Positions 1 through 5,140 of a stretch of 5,980 nucleotides of DNA are shown piece by piece. How positions within the stretch are numbered: position 1 is the first letter of the stretch; the number at the start of each line of letters is the position of its first letter. This stretch comes from Lentisphaeria bacterium. GTDB taxonomy: Bacteria; Verrucomicrobiota; Lentisphaeria; Victivallales; UBA1829. Location of the stretch: positions 1-5,980 of the forward strand of contig JAFYBD010000209.1 of the NCBI GenBank assembly GCA_017540385.1, written 5' to 3'. The translations under genes and the position numbers were made by a program. The notes under the pieces were generated by a model, which saw only the letters and a list, made by a program, of their open reading frames with translations, searched no databases and had not been told where the DNA came from.

Positions 1-1
1 C

Positions 2-1033
2 CTTCTGGGCCGGGAACGGCGGCTTCGGCATCGGCATGCCGCGTTTGCCCTCGACGGACGCGATGAGCGCGGTCTCTTCGCCGCAGACGAATGCGCCTGC
101 GCCTTCCATCACGCGGATGGTGAAGCTGAAGTCGGTGCCGAAGAGGTTTTTGCCGAGCAGGCCGTAAGCCTCGGCGTCGGCGATGGCCTTGCGGATGCGT
201 TCGACGGCCAGCGGGTATTCCGCGCGGACGTAGACCACGCCCTCGTCGGCTCCGATGGCGCGGCCGGCGATCATCATGCCCTCGAGCACGGCGTGGGGGT
301 TGCCCTCCATCACGGAGCGGTCCATGAACGCGCCGGGGTCGCCTTCGTCGCCGTTGCAGATGACGTATTTCTTTTCGTTCTGGGAGGCGAGCGTGAATTT
401 CCACTTCAGGCCGGTGGGGAAACCGCCGCCGCCGCGGCCGCGGAGGCCGGCGTCGATCATGGTCTGGCAGACCTGTTCGGGGGTCATCTCGGTGATGGCC
501 TTGCGGGCGCCGACGTAACCCTCGCGGGCGATGTATTCCTCGACGTCGTCGGGCTCGATCATGTAGTTGGCGAGGACGACGCGGGTCTGGCGGGCGTAGA
601 ATGCGATCTCGTCCTCGTGACGGCAGGCTTTGCCGCTGACGGGGTCGACGTAGACCAGACGGTCGATGATCTCGCCGTTGACGAGCGTGACCTGGACGAT
701 CTCGGCGGCGTCTTCGGGTTTCACGTGGCAGTAGAAGATGCCTTCGGGTTCGATGCGGAGGATCGGGCCCATCTGGCAGAATCCCTGGCAGCCGCTCTTG
801 GAGAAATAGGTGGCGCCTTCGTTCTTGGAGCAGTCGTGGTGGTCGAGGACGACTTCGACGTGCTCGCCGGCTTTTTCAAGTTCGGCGCAGATGGCGTCGC
901 GGACCTTCATGGAGCCGTTGGCGATGCAGCCGGTGCCGCCGCAGATGATGACGCGGCGCTTCAGGGGGGCGATGGCTTTCTTGTAATTCGCGGCGATCTG
1001 TTCCAGATCCGGCTTTTTGATTTCTTTACTCAT
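2..1033 (-). CDS. nuoF: NuoF-family flavoprotein subunit of a probable bifurcating [FeFe] hydrogenase (HydB/HndC-like), 3' end beyond window
   Basis: This subunit is expected to oxidise or reduce NAD(P)(H) at FMN and pass electrons through Fe-S clusters to a hydrogenase catalytic subunit in the cytoplasm. I translated 344 residues from the ATG at 1033 without a stop; family members are usually about 590-630 residues, so the gene continues past position 1. Residues about 28-110 form a thioredoxin-like [2Fe-2S] domain with Cys31-x4-Cys36 and Cys82-x3-Cys86, the extension typical of HydB/HndC and lacking in plain complex I NuoF. The FMN/NADH part follows: GRGGGGFPTG at 199-208, CNGDEGDPGAF at 226-236, and a CGEETALIASVEG stretch near the window edge. 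The C-terminal SLBB, [4Fe-4S] and ferredoxin parts are not visible. An AAGGGA stretch lies about 10 bases before the ATG, a somewhat long spacing. The gene starts 18 bases after the NuoE-like stop. The HydS neighbour favours hydrogenase over respiratory complex I; formate dehydrogenase is a less likely alternative. Confidence 0.93.
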   Translation of the reverse strand, partial: MSKEIKKPDLEQIAANYKKAIAPLKRRVIICGGTGCIANGSMKVRDAICAELEKAGEHVEVVLDHHDCSKNEGATYFSKSGCQGFCQMGPILRIEPEGIFYCHVKPEDAAEIVQVTLVNGEIIDRLVYVDPVSGKACRHEDEIAFYARQTRVVLANYMIEPDDVEEYIAREGYVGARKAITEMTPEQVCQTMIDAGLRGRGGGGFPTGLKWKFTLASQNEKKYVICNGDEGDPGAFMDRSVMEGNPHAVLEGMMIAGRAIGADEGVVYVRAEYPLAVERIRKAIADAEAYGLLGKNLFGTDFSFTIRVMEGAGAFVCGEETALIASVEGKRGMPMPKPPFPAQK

Positions 1034-1051
1034 CGTATGGGATTCCCTTCG

Positions 1052-1579
1052 TTACTTGTTGGCGGCTTCTGCGGCAGTGGCTTCCGCGGCCGTGATCTCG
1101 TCGATGATCTTCTCGACCTGTTCCGGGGTGGCCTGGCCGTGGACTTCGCCGTCGACGACGATGACGGGCGCGAGACCGCAGGCGCCGAGGCAGTTCACGA
1201 TTTCGACGGTGAAGAGCAGGTCGTCGGTGGTGCGCTTTTCATCGGAGAGATTGAGCTTCTTGTAGATGGCCTCGAGCAGTCCCATGGACTTCTTCACGTG
1301 GCAGGCGGTGCCGTCGCAGAGGCGGAAGATGTGTTTTCCCTTCGGATTCAGGGAGAAGTGGGCGTAGAAGGTCGCCACGCCGTACACGTGGGCGACGGGC
1401 ACGTCGAGGGACGTGGCCACATAGCTGATGACGTCCTTCGAGAGGTACTTGTACACTTCCTGCACCTCCTGAAGGATCGGGATGAGCCGGGAGGGGTCGT
1501 TCCCGTTCTTTTCGAGGATCTCGTTGACTGCGGCGAGGTGGTGGACCATCGTGCGCGTCTTTTCCAGGGTTTCCTGCAT
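1052..1579 (-). CDS. nuoE: NuoE-family [2Fe-2S] subunit (HydC/HndA-like)
   Basis: This is a thioredoxin-fold [2Fe-2S] electron-transfer subunit that partners NuoF-type flavoproteins. From the ATG at 1579 it is 175 residues, normal for the family. Counting from an in-frame ATG at 1591, the ligands are Cys92-x4-Cys97 and Cys134-x3-Cys138, in LCDGTACHVKKS and NCLGACGLAPV; subtract 4 for the start used here. The N-terminal helical part contains PILQEVQEVYKYLS and VYGVATFYAHFSLNPKG, both typical of NuoE. I chose 1579 because GGAG lies 6 bases before it, whereas nothing resembling a ribosome site precedes 1591, only a C/A-rich stretch. The C-terminus is an Ala/Glu-rich tail (EITAAEATAAEAANK). It lies 18 bases before the NuoF-like gene and 55 bases after the phosphatase gene. 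With that neighbour it should form the NADH-side module of a HydABC-type hydrogenase. Confidence 0.93.
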   Translation of the reverse strand: MQETLEKTRTMVHHLAAVNEILEKNGNDPSRLIPILQEVQEVYKYLSKDVISYVATSLDVPVAHVYGVATFYAHFSLNPKGKHIFRLCDGTACHVKKSMGLLEAIYKKLNLSDEKRTTDDLLFTVEIVNCLGACGLAPVIVVDGEVHGQATPEQVEKIIDEITAAEATAAEAANK

Positions 1580-1634
1580 AGGTTTCTCCATGGGGTTGAT
1601 GGGTGGGGTTGGGTTGTATGGGTAAGTTCAGAGT
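1580..1634. other. Intermodule gap with G-run tract on the template strand
   Basis: This 55-base spacer separates the phosphatase gene from the NuoE-like gene and is the longest junction in the operon; the other three are 18 bases. On the plus strand, bases 1592-1622 contain five runs of three or four G separated by loops of 5, 1, 2 and 6 bases, with no cytosine from 1591 to 1628. This satisfies the simple G-quadruplex rule (four G-runs, loops of 1-7). The runs are on the template strand, so the transcript carries the C/A-rich complement, which should be unstructured. No terminator hairpin is seen, so read-through is assumed. Confidence 0.55.
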
Positions 1635-1638
1635 TCAG
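1625..1638. repeat. 7-base tandem duplication over a stop codon
   Basis: AGTTCAG occurs twice in direct tandem on the plus strand, at 1625-1631 and 1632-1638. On the coding strand this reads CTGAACT twice, and the first copy supplies the TGA that ends the phosphatase gene (1637-1635). It may be a replication-slippage scar. Because the unit is 7 bases, the duplication shifts the frame and changes only spacer sequence after the stop. Confidence 0.6.
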
Positions 1639-2819
1639 ACGTATTTGATGATGACTTTCTTCAGGTACTGCGTCTCCAGCGTGCGGGCGAGACGCTGGAC
1701 GATGTTCCGCCGCAGCTCCAGGTCGTGCGGCAGATTCGGGTCCTGATGGGCCTCGTTGATGCGCGTGCCCACGAGGAACGTGATGACGTCGTTGCGGAGC
1801 ATGAGCCCGGTGAGGAGCCCGGCGGGATTATTGTGGCGCGCCCCGTCGACCGCCTCCAGGTACTGCGCGGCCTTCGAGAGCGTGAAGATGCCCTCGGTCA
1901 CGAGGTTCACGCCGTCCATGGTCGACATCGGGGGCATGTCCGGGGAAATGCTGGTCAGGTCCATCTTCAGTTCGCGGCCGAGTTCGCGCGCGACGATCTC
2001 CGCGCTGGTGCCGCCGCAGATGGCCTTGTCGCCCACGAAATTCTTCAGGAAGGACGCACATTCGGCGTCGTTCGCGCTGTCGTACGGAGGGCCGGTGAAG
2101 AGCAGCATCTCGCGGGGCTGGCGGAAATACAAGGCGGCGCAGGTCATGTCGTCCTTGTTCACGAGGTTCGGCTCCTTGCTGATGGCCTCGGCGACGACGT
2201 GCTCGGCGACCTCGTAGGATGACACGTCCGGGCAATTGTTCAGGTATTCCACGAGGTAGTCCGCGACGCCGCTCTCGCGCCAGCCGAGGGGATACCCCTC
2301 CGACCCGAGCGCGGCCTGCGAGATGCCGTCGGAGAAGAAGACGATGCGGTCCCACATGTCGACCTTGAAATGGTACACCTTCATGCTGCGGTTGTCGTAC
2401 TTCGAGGGGTTCAGCTCCTCGTAGGGGACCGGCAGGACCTTGTCGTTGCGGAGCAGCACGAACGCCGGATTGCCCATTTCGATGATGCGGACGTTGCCGT
2501 CGGGCCAGGCGTTCAGGATCGTGAACGTGGCGTAGCTGATCTTGCGGACCTGGCAGATGGGGAGGGCGTCCATCATGATCTCTGCGGCGTGGAGGATGCC
2601 CCTGGGGCCTGTGAGCTCGTTGGCGAACTTGAGCGCCATGGTCGCGGTCATGGATGCGAGGATGTTCGCCTTCACGCCGCTGCCGAGCCCGTCGGACAGC
2701 ACGGCGACCACGCGGGAATCCTCCATGTTCTTGATGAACTTGAAGGCGTCGCCGCAGATGTCTTCGCCGTGCTTTCTGCACTGGCTGAATCCGAGGTCTA
2801 CGAAGAAGGGGTCGGCCAT
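1635..2819 (-). CDS. SpoIIE/PP2C-family serine/threonine phosphatase with additional C-terminal domain
   Basis: This 394-residue cytoplasmic protein has no membrane segment or signal peptide. Residues about 1-233 form a SpoIIE-type PP2C domain. Expected metal-binding acidic positions are present: CGDAF (Asp24), LSDGLGSG (Asp43), FFSDGIS (Asp164) and KDDMTC (Asp223/Asp224), so it should be catalytically competent. Residues about 236-394 form a separate region with TGPPYD (242-247), ICGGTSAEIVAREL (267-280) and STMDGVNLVTEG (299-310), ending in a charged helical stretch; I do not recognise a function for it. SpoIIE phosphatases usually act on phosphoserine proteins such as anti-sigma-factor antagonists, but no STAS protein or HATPase kinase is in this window. 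It starts 18 bases after HydS, with AAGG about 10 bases before the ATG. In hydrogenase loci this phosphatase type recurs beside HydS, suggesting it is the output of hydrogen or redox sensing. The substrate is unknown. Confidence 0.92.
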   Translation of the reverse strand: MADPFFVDLGFSQCRKHGEDICGDAFKFIKNMEDSRVVAVLSDGLGSGVKANILASMTATMALKFANELTGPRGILHAAEIMMDALPICQVRKISYATFTILNAWPDGNVRIIEMGNPAFVLLRNDKVLPVPYEELNPSKYDNRSMKVYHFKVDMWDRIVFFSDGISQAALGSEGYPLGWRESGVADYLVEYLNNCPDVSSYEVAEHVVAEAISKEPNLVNKDDMTCAALYFRQPREMLLFTGPPYDSANDAECASFLKNFVGDKAICGGTSAEIVARELGRELKMDLTSISPDMPPMSTMDGVNLVTEGIFTLSKAAQYLEAVDGARHNNPAGLLTGLMLRNDVITFLVGTRINEAHQDPNLPHDLELRRNIVQRLARTLETQYLKKVIIKYV

Positions 2820-2837
2820 GGTCGTGTTACCTTGAAA

Positions 2838-4577
2838 TCATTTGTATTTCTTCAGGAAACCCTCGTCGACCGGGGAATCCGCGTAGTTTTCGGCGATGGA
2901 CCTGAGCAGGATCTCCGTGTCGGCCATGTGTTCGCCGAGCTTGCAGGCGATGTCCTGCACCGTGGCCAGGTTCTTGCGGATGACTTCGCGCGCCTGGGCG
3001 GCGATCTCCTCGCGCCGGAATTCCGAGCTGGTCACGTCGAACATCATGGCGCCGACGACCTGTCCGGGGTCGATGTTGAAGATATGAAGGCTCAGGAGCC
3101 GGCCGTTCACGTGGATCGTGTCGCGCGACAGCTCGTTGTTCGTGGTCAGCACCTCGCGGAAGAGGTCCGTGAAGCTGACGAACGTGTCGAGGGCCGCTCC
3201 GGCCATGCCCGGCACCACGTTCCATACGTCGAGCGCGGATTCGCCGCAGAGTTCGGCGAACCGGTAGTTGGATTCGATGAGCGTGAGGTTGCGGTCCACG
3301 ATGACGACGGCGGCTGGGATGCAGCGGAGGATGGCGTTGGACTTCTTCTGCGCGAGCTTGCGCATGTAGGAGACGCACATGTTCGGCTCGGCCTTGTCCG
3401 CGATGAGGGCCTTGGCGAAGTTGATGCAGGTGTTGTAGCCGCATCCGCCGCAGTTGAGCTCGTCTTCCTTGTCCTTCTTGCCCACGCGGAGCAGGGCCTG
3501 GCGGATTTCGTGCAGCGACACGTCGTTCTGCGGCGCAGGCGTCTTTTCGTAGTTCAGATCGAGCTTCACGTCGGGCTGACGGTCGGCGACCGTCTCCGGC
3601 ACGTCCGCCATCCTGAGGATGCGGAGACGTTCCAGCAGGCCCGGCGCGCCGTGTTCCGTGCCCGGCCCGTGGACGCAGCCGCCGGGGCAGGCGAGCGTCT
3701 CCAGGAAGACCGGTTCGCGGACGTCGCGGGGGTGAAGTCCTTCGAGCGTCAGGCGCAGGCTGTCGAGCCCGGTCACGGCGACGTATTTCACATGGCCGCA
3801 TCCGGGATGCAGCTTGATCGTGTCGTTCATCCCGCCTTCGATGGGGTACAGCGTGCCCTCGCGGGCGCTGTGCGGCACGAAGACGTCGGCGTCGGTCGTT
3901 TCCACGCGCCACGGATCGATCTGCATGTTCTTGAACCACTGGCGGAGGCGCGTGAAGAGCATGGCCAGCGAGATCAGGTCGCCGTGCCGGTCGGATTCGT
4001 TCTTTTTGGCGATGCAGGGGCCGATGAACACCACCTTGGCGTTCTCCCCGAATTCCTTCTTGAGGATTTTCGCGTGCGTAAGCGCAGGCGAGAGGACCTT
4101 GGTGATGCACGGCGTGAAGTCCGGCATGTATTTGCAGATGAAATCGTCCACGACGGGGCAGGCGGAGGAGATCTTGAGCCCGCTCTTGAAATCCTTGAGC
4201 TCGAGCGCGAGCACGTCCGAAACGGCCTGCGCGCCCACGGCGGTCTCGCCGACGCCCGCGAATCCGAGTTTCTTCAGCGCAGCGATCATGTTCTTCGCCG
4301 GGAGGCCCTTGAACTCGCTGACCCACGAGGGCGCGAGCGACGCGTAGACCGGATCGGGCCCGAGGATCAGCTGGCGCGCCCGGGTCATGTCGTCGCGGAT
4401 CTTCTTCGCGTGGACGGGGCAGACTTCGACGCAGCCGCCGCAGGCGATGCAGAGTTCGGGCATGACGGAGGCATGGCCCTCTTCGACCTTGATCGCCTTC
4501 ACGGGGCAGCGCCGGACGCACTTGAAGCAGTCCTGACACTCCGCATCGGCTGTGAAAACCGGATATCCCTGATTCAT
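2838..4577 (-). CDS. hydS: Putative sensory [FeFe] hydrogenase with PAS domain (group C, HydS-like)
   Basis: This 579-residue cytoplasmic protein has, in order: a 2x[4Fe-4S] ferredoxin domain (Cys14/17/20/24 and Cys43/46/49/53); a hydrogenase large-subunit C-terminal domain (about 70-310); a further Fe-S motif (Cys376/379/384 and Cys401); a PAS domain (about 412-515); and a C-terminal helical segment (about 518-565). The H-cluster cysteines are all present: Cys140 in SSACPVV, Cys188 in GPCIAKKNE, and Cys297 and Cys301 in ETLACPGGC. Compared with catalytic enzymes (TSCCP, MPCxxK), the proton-relay cysteine is Ala139, and the two methionines near the cluster are Gly186 and Leu295. This pattern and the PAS domain point to a sensor rather than the bulk hydrogen-producing enzyme. 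GAGGA lies 7 bases before the ATG. It sits 18 bases after the [2Fe-2S] gene and 18 bases before the phosphatase gene, its likely signalling partner. Hydrogen sensing is inferred from family and context, not shown here. Confidence 0.93.
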   Translation of the reverse strand: MNQGYPVFTADAECQDCFKCVRRCPVKAIKVEEGHASVMPELCIACGGCVEVCPVHAKKIRDDMTRARQLILGPDPVYASLAPSWVSEFKGLPAKNMIAALKKLGFAGVGETAVGAQAVSDVLALELKDFKSGLKISSACPVVDDFICKYMPDFTPCITKVLSPALTHAKILKKEFGENAKVVFIGPCIAKKNESDRHGDLISLAMLFTRLRQWFKNMQIDPWRVETTDADVFVPHSAREGTLYPIEGGMNDTIKLHPGCGHVKYVAVTGLDSLRLTLEGLHPRDVREPVFLETLACPGGCVHGPGTEHGAPGLLERLRILRMADVPETVADRQPDVKLDLNYEKTPAPQNDVSLHEIRQALLRVGKKDKEDELNCGGCGYNTCINFAKALIADKAEPNMCVSYMRKLAQKKSNAILRCIPAAVVIVDRNLTLIESNYRFAELCGESALDVWNVVPGMAGAALDTFVSFTDLFREVLTTNNELSRDTIHVNGRLLSLHIFNIDPGQVVGAMMFDVTSSEFRREEIAAQAREVIRKNLATVQDIACKLGEHMADTEILLRSIAENYADSPVDEGFLKKYK

Positions 4578-4595
4578 GGCTGTGTCCTCAAATCG

Positions 4596-4841
4596 TTATT
4601 TTGCGAGAAACTCGCGGTTCAGGATGTCGATCAGCGCTTCCTTGCTCACGTGGCTGTAGGTGGTCTCGTCGATGATGATGTTCGGTCCCTCGGAGCAGAT
4701 TCCCGCGCAGCAGCGGCCGGAGAGCTGGACGTCGGCCTGCAGGTTGTTCGACTTCAGGAAATCCTCGATGACGCGCAGGTTTTCCTCGTTTCCGCGGGCA
4801 AAGCAGCTGCTGCCCATACAAATGACGATCTTGCGTTTCAT
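4596..4841 (-). CDS. Small thioredoxin-like [2Fe-2S] ferredoxin
   Basis: This 81-residue single-domain protein is about the size of the [2Fe-2S] thioredoxin-like domain found in NuoE and at the NuoF N-terminus. Counting from a GTG at 4847, the ligands are Cys10-x4-Cys15 and Cys47-x3-Cys51, with an extra Cys46 beside the third ligand; subtract 2 for the start used here. I chose the ATG at 4841 over the GTG at 4847 because GGAG lies 8 bases before the ATG but only 2 before the GTG. It is the first gene of the operon, 18 bases ahead of HydS. Small proteins of this type commonly sit next to HydS and in hnd clusters (HndB-like), and probably carry electrons to or from the neighbouring Fe-S protein. 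The specific partner is inferred. Confidence 0.87.
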   Translation of the reverse strand: MKRKIVICMGSSCFARGNEENLRVIEDFLKSNNLQADVQLSGRCCAGICSEGPNIIIDETTYSHVSKEALIDILNREFLAK

Positions 4842-4892
4842 GAACACGGCTCCGATTGTGCAGTGGGAAGTGTATGTGGAGGGATGAATCGT

Positions 4893-4904
4893 CTCGAAAA
4901 CGAG
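4893..4904. repeat. Short inverted repeat in the operon leader
   Basis: CTCG and CGAG surround AAAA on the plus strand, giving CTCG-TTTT-CGAG in the transcript, a small 4-base-pair hairpin about 50 bases before the first start codon. There is no following U-run, so it is not a terminator. Confidence 0.3.
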
Positions 4905-4929
4905 CGTCTGGAAGGAGCTGCGCGTCGTG

Positions 4930-4949
4930 TTCGATATTTTTTTATCGAA
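4930..4949. promoter_or_regulatory. Inverted repeat at the predicted transcription start, candidate operator
   Basis: TTCGATA (4930-4936) and TATCGAA (4943-4949) form a perfect 7-base inverted repeat around six T (plus strand). It begins within about five bases of the -10 candidate, so it would cover the transcription start, a common place for a repressor to bind. It has the size of a dimeric-regulator site but does not match the Rex or FNR/CRP sites I know. In RNA it could also form a weak, AT-rich hairpin at the 5' end. Confidence 0.45.
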
Positions 4950-4953
4950 ATAT

Positions 4954-4981
4954 AATGTACCCCATTTTTCCGATTTTTCAA
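4954..4981 (-). promoter_or_regulatory. Candidate sigma70-type promoter of the hydrogenase operon
   Basis: On the minus strand, TTGAAA (4981-4976) is followed after 16 bases by TACATT (4959-4954), a 5/6 and a 4/6 match to the standard -35 and -10 boxes. It lies inside the AT-rich patch about 110 bases before the operon's first start codon. An alternative -10, TATATT at 4954-4949, would need a 21-base spacer. It is the best candidate in this gap, but AT-rich DNA gives such matches easily, and the organism's promoter consensus is unknown. Confidence 0.35.
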
Positions 4982-4985
4982 ATCG
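4971..4985. repeat. Short inverted repeat over the -35 candidate
   Basis: CGATTT (4971-4976) and AAATCG (4980-4985) flank a 3-base centre and overlap the proposed -35 box. The arms share the CGAT core with the inverted repeat at 4930-4949, so the two could be related binding sites; the short arms and AT-rich setting leave room for chance. Confidence 0.35.
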
Positions 4986-5018
4986 ACTTCTTGAAAAAAA
5001 CTTAAAAAACTAAGGTCT
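4986..5018 (-). terminator. Weak possible terminator of the HipA-like gene
   Basis: On the minus strand, CTTA and TAAG pair around GTTTTT and are followed by seven T; outer AAAA and TTTT could add pairs across a 3x3 internal loop. The stem is short and AT-rich, so this is only the best terminator-like site between the HipA-like stop and the operon. The same T-runs could instead act as an upstream promoter element. Confidence 0.2.
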
Positions 5019-5140
5019 TTTCCCGTCCCGACTGCCCCCTACGCTCAATCCGCTTCATAAACCGAATTGTTCAATCAAATCTGAAAAACCTGCCCCGTAT
5101 GTCAGTTGAAAATGTGCGCCCGGGCGGGGAGCAGGGAAAC

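Larger units (their letters stand above)
4842..5140. other. Intergenic region upstream of the hydrogenase operon
   Basis: These 299 bases separate the HipA-like stop from the first operon gene. I found no convincing gene here. The segment from about 4928 to 5015 is strikingly AT-rich compared with the GC-rich flanks and holds A/T runs, inverted repeats and the best promoter candidate. The part from 5020 to 5098 is of mixed composition with no feature I can name beyond GGGGCAG occurring twice on the minus strand. A 10-base palindrome CGCCCGGGCG is at 5117-5126, just after the HipA-like stop. From the promoter candidate, the operon leader would be roughly 100 bases. Confidence 0.7.

Noticed and set aside
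2..1579. Respiratory complex I (nuoEF) as the context
   Set aside because: No other Nuo subunit is present. The NuoF homologue has the N-terminal [2Fe-2S] domain and the neighbours are hydrogenase-related.
293..1648. 451-codon open frame on the plus strand
   Set aside because: It is antisense to the NuoF- and NuoE-like genes, whose Fe-S and FMN motifs are unmistakable; its own translation is low-complexity Val/Asp/Gly/Ala.
2827..4539. 570-codon minus-strand frame overlapping HydS
   Set aside because: It is a shifted frame within HydS, with Arg/Pro-rich translation and no recognisable domain.
2370..4955. 861-codon open frame on the plus strand
   Set aside because: It lies opposite the HydS and phosphatase genes. 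The translation is rich in Arg, Ala, Val, Asp and His with no domain, as expected for an antisense frame in GC-rich DNA.
4884..4955. 23-codon plus-strand frame in the operon leader
   Set aside because: Its GGAGGG sits only about one base from the ATG, it faces the operon, and it ends within the inverted repeat.
4951..4956. Perfect TATAAT on the plus strand
   Set aside because: No reasonable -35 lies about 17 bases upstream and no plus-strand gene follows; it arises from the AT-rich inverted-repeat region.
5117..5126. CGCCCGGGCG palindrome as a HipA-gene terminator
   Set aside because: A hairpin would need a loop of 2-4 bases with a 3-4 base-pair stem, and only four T follow at a distance.
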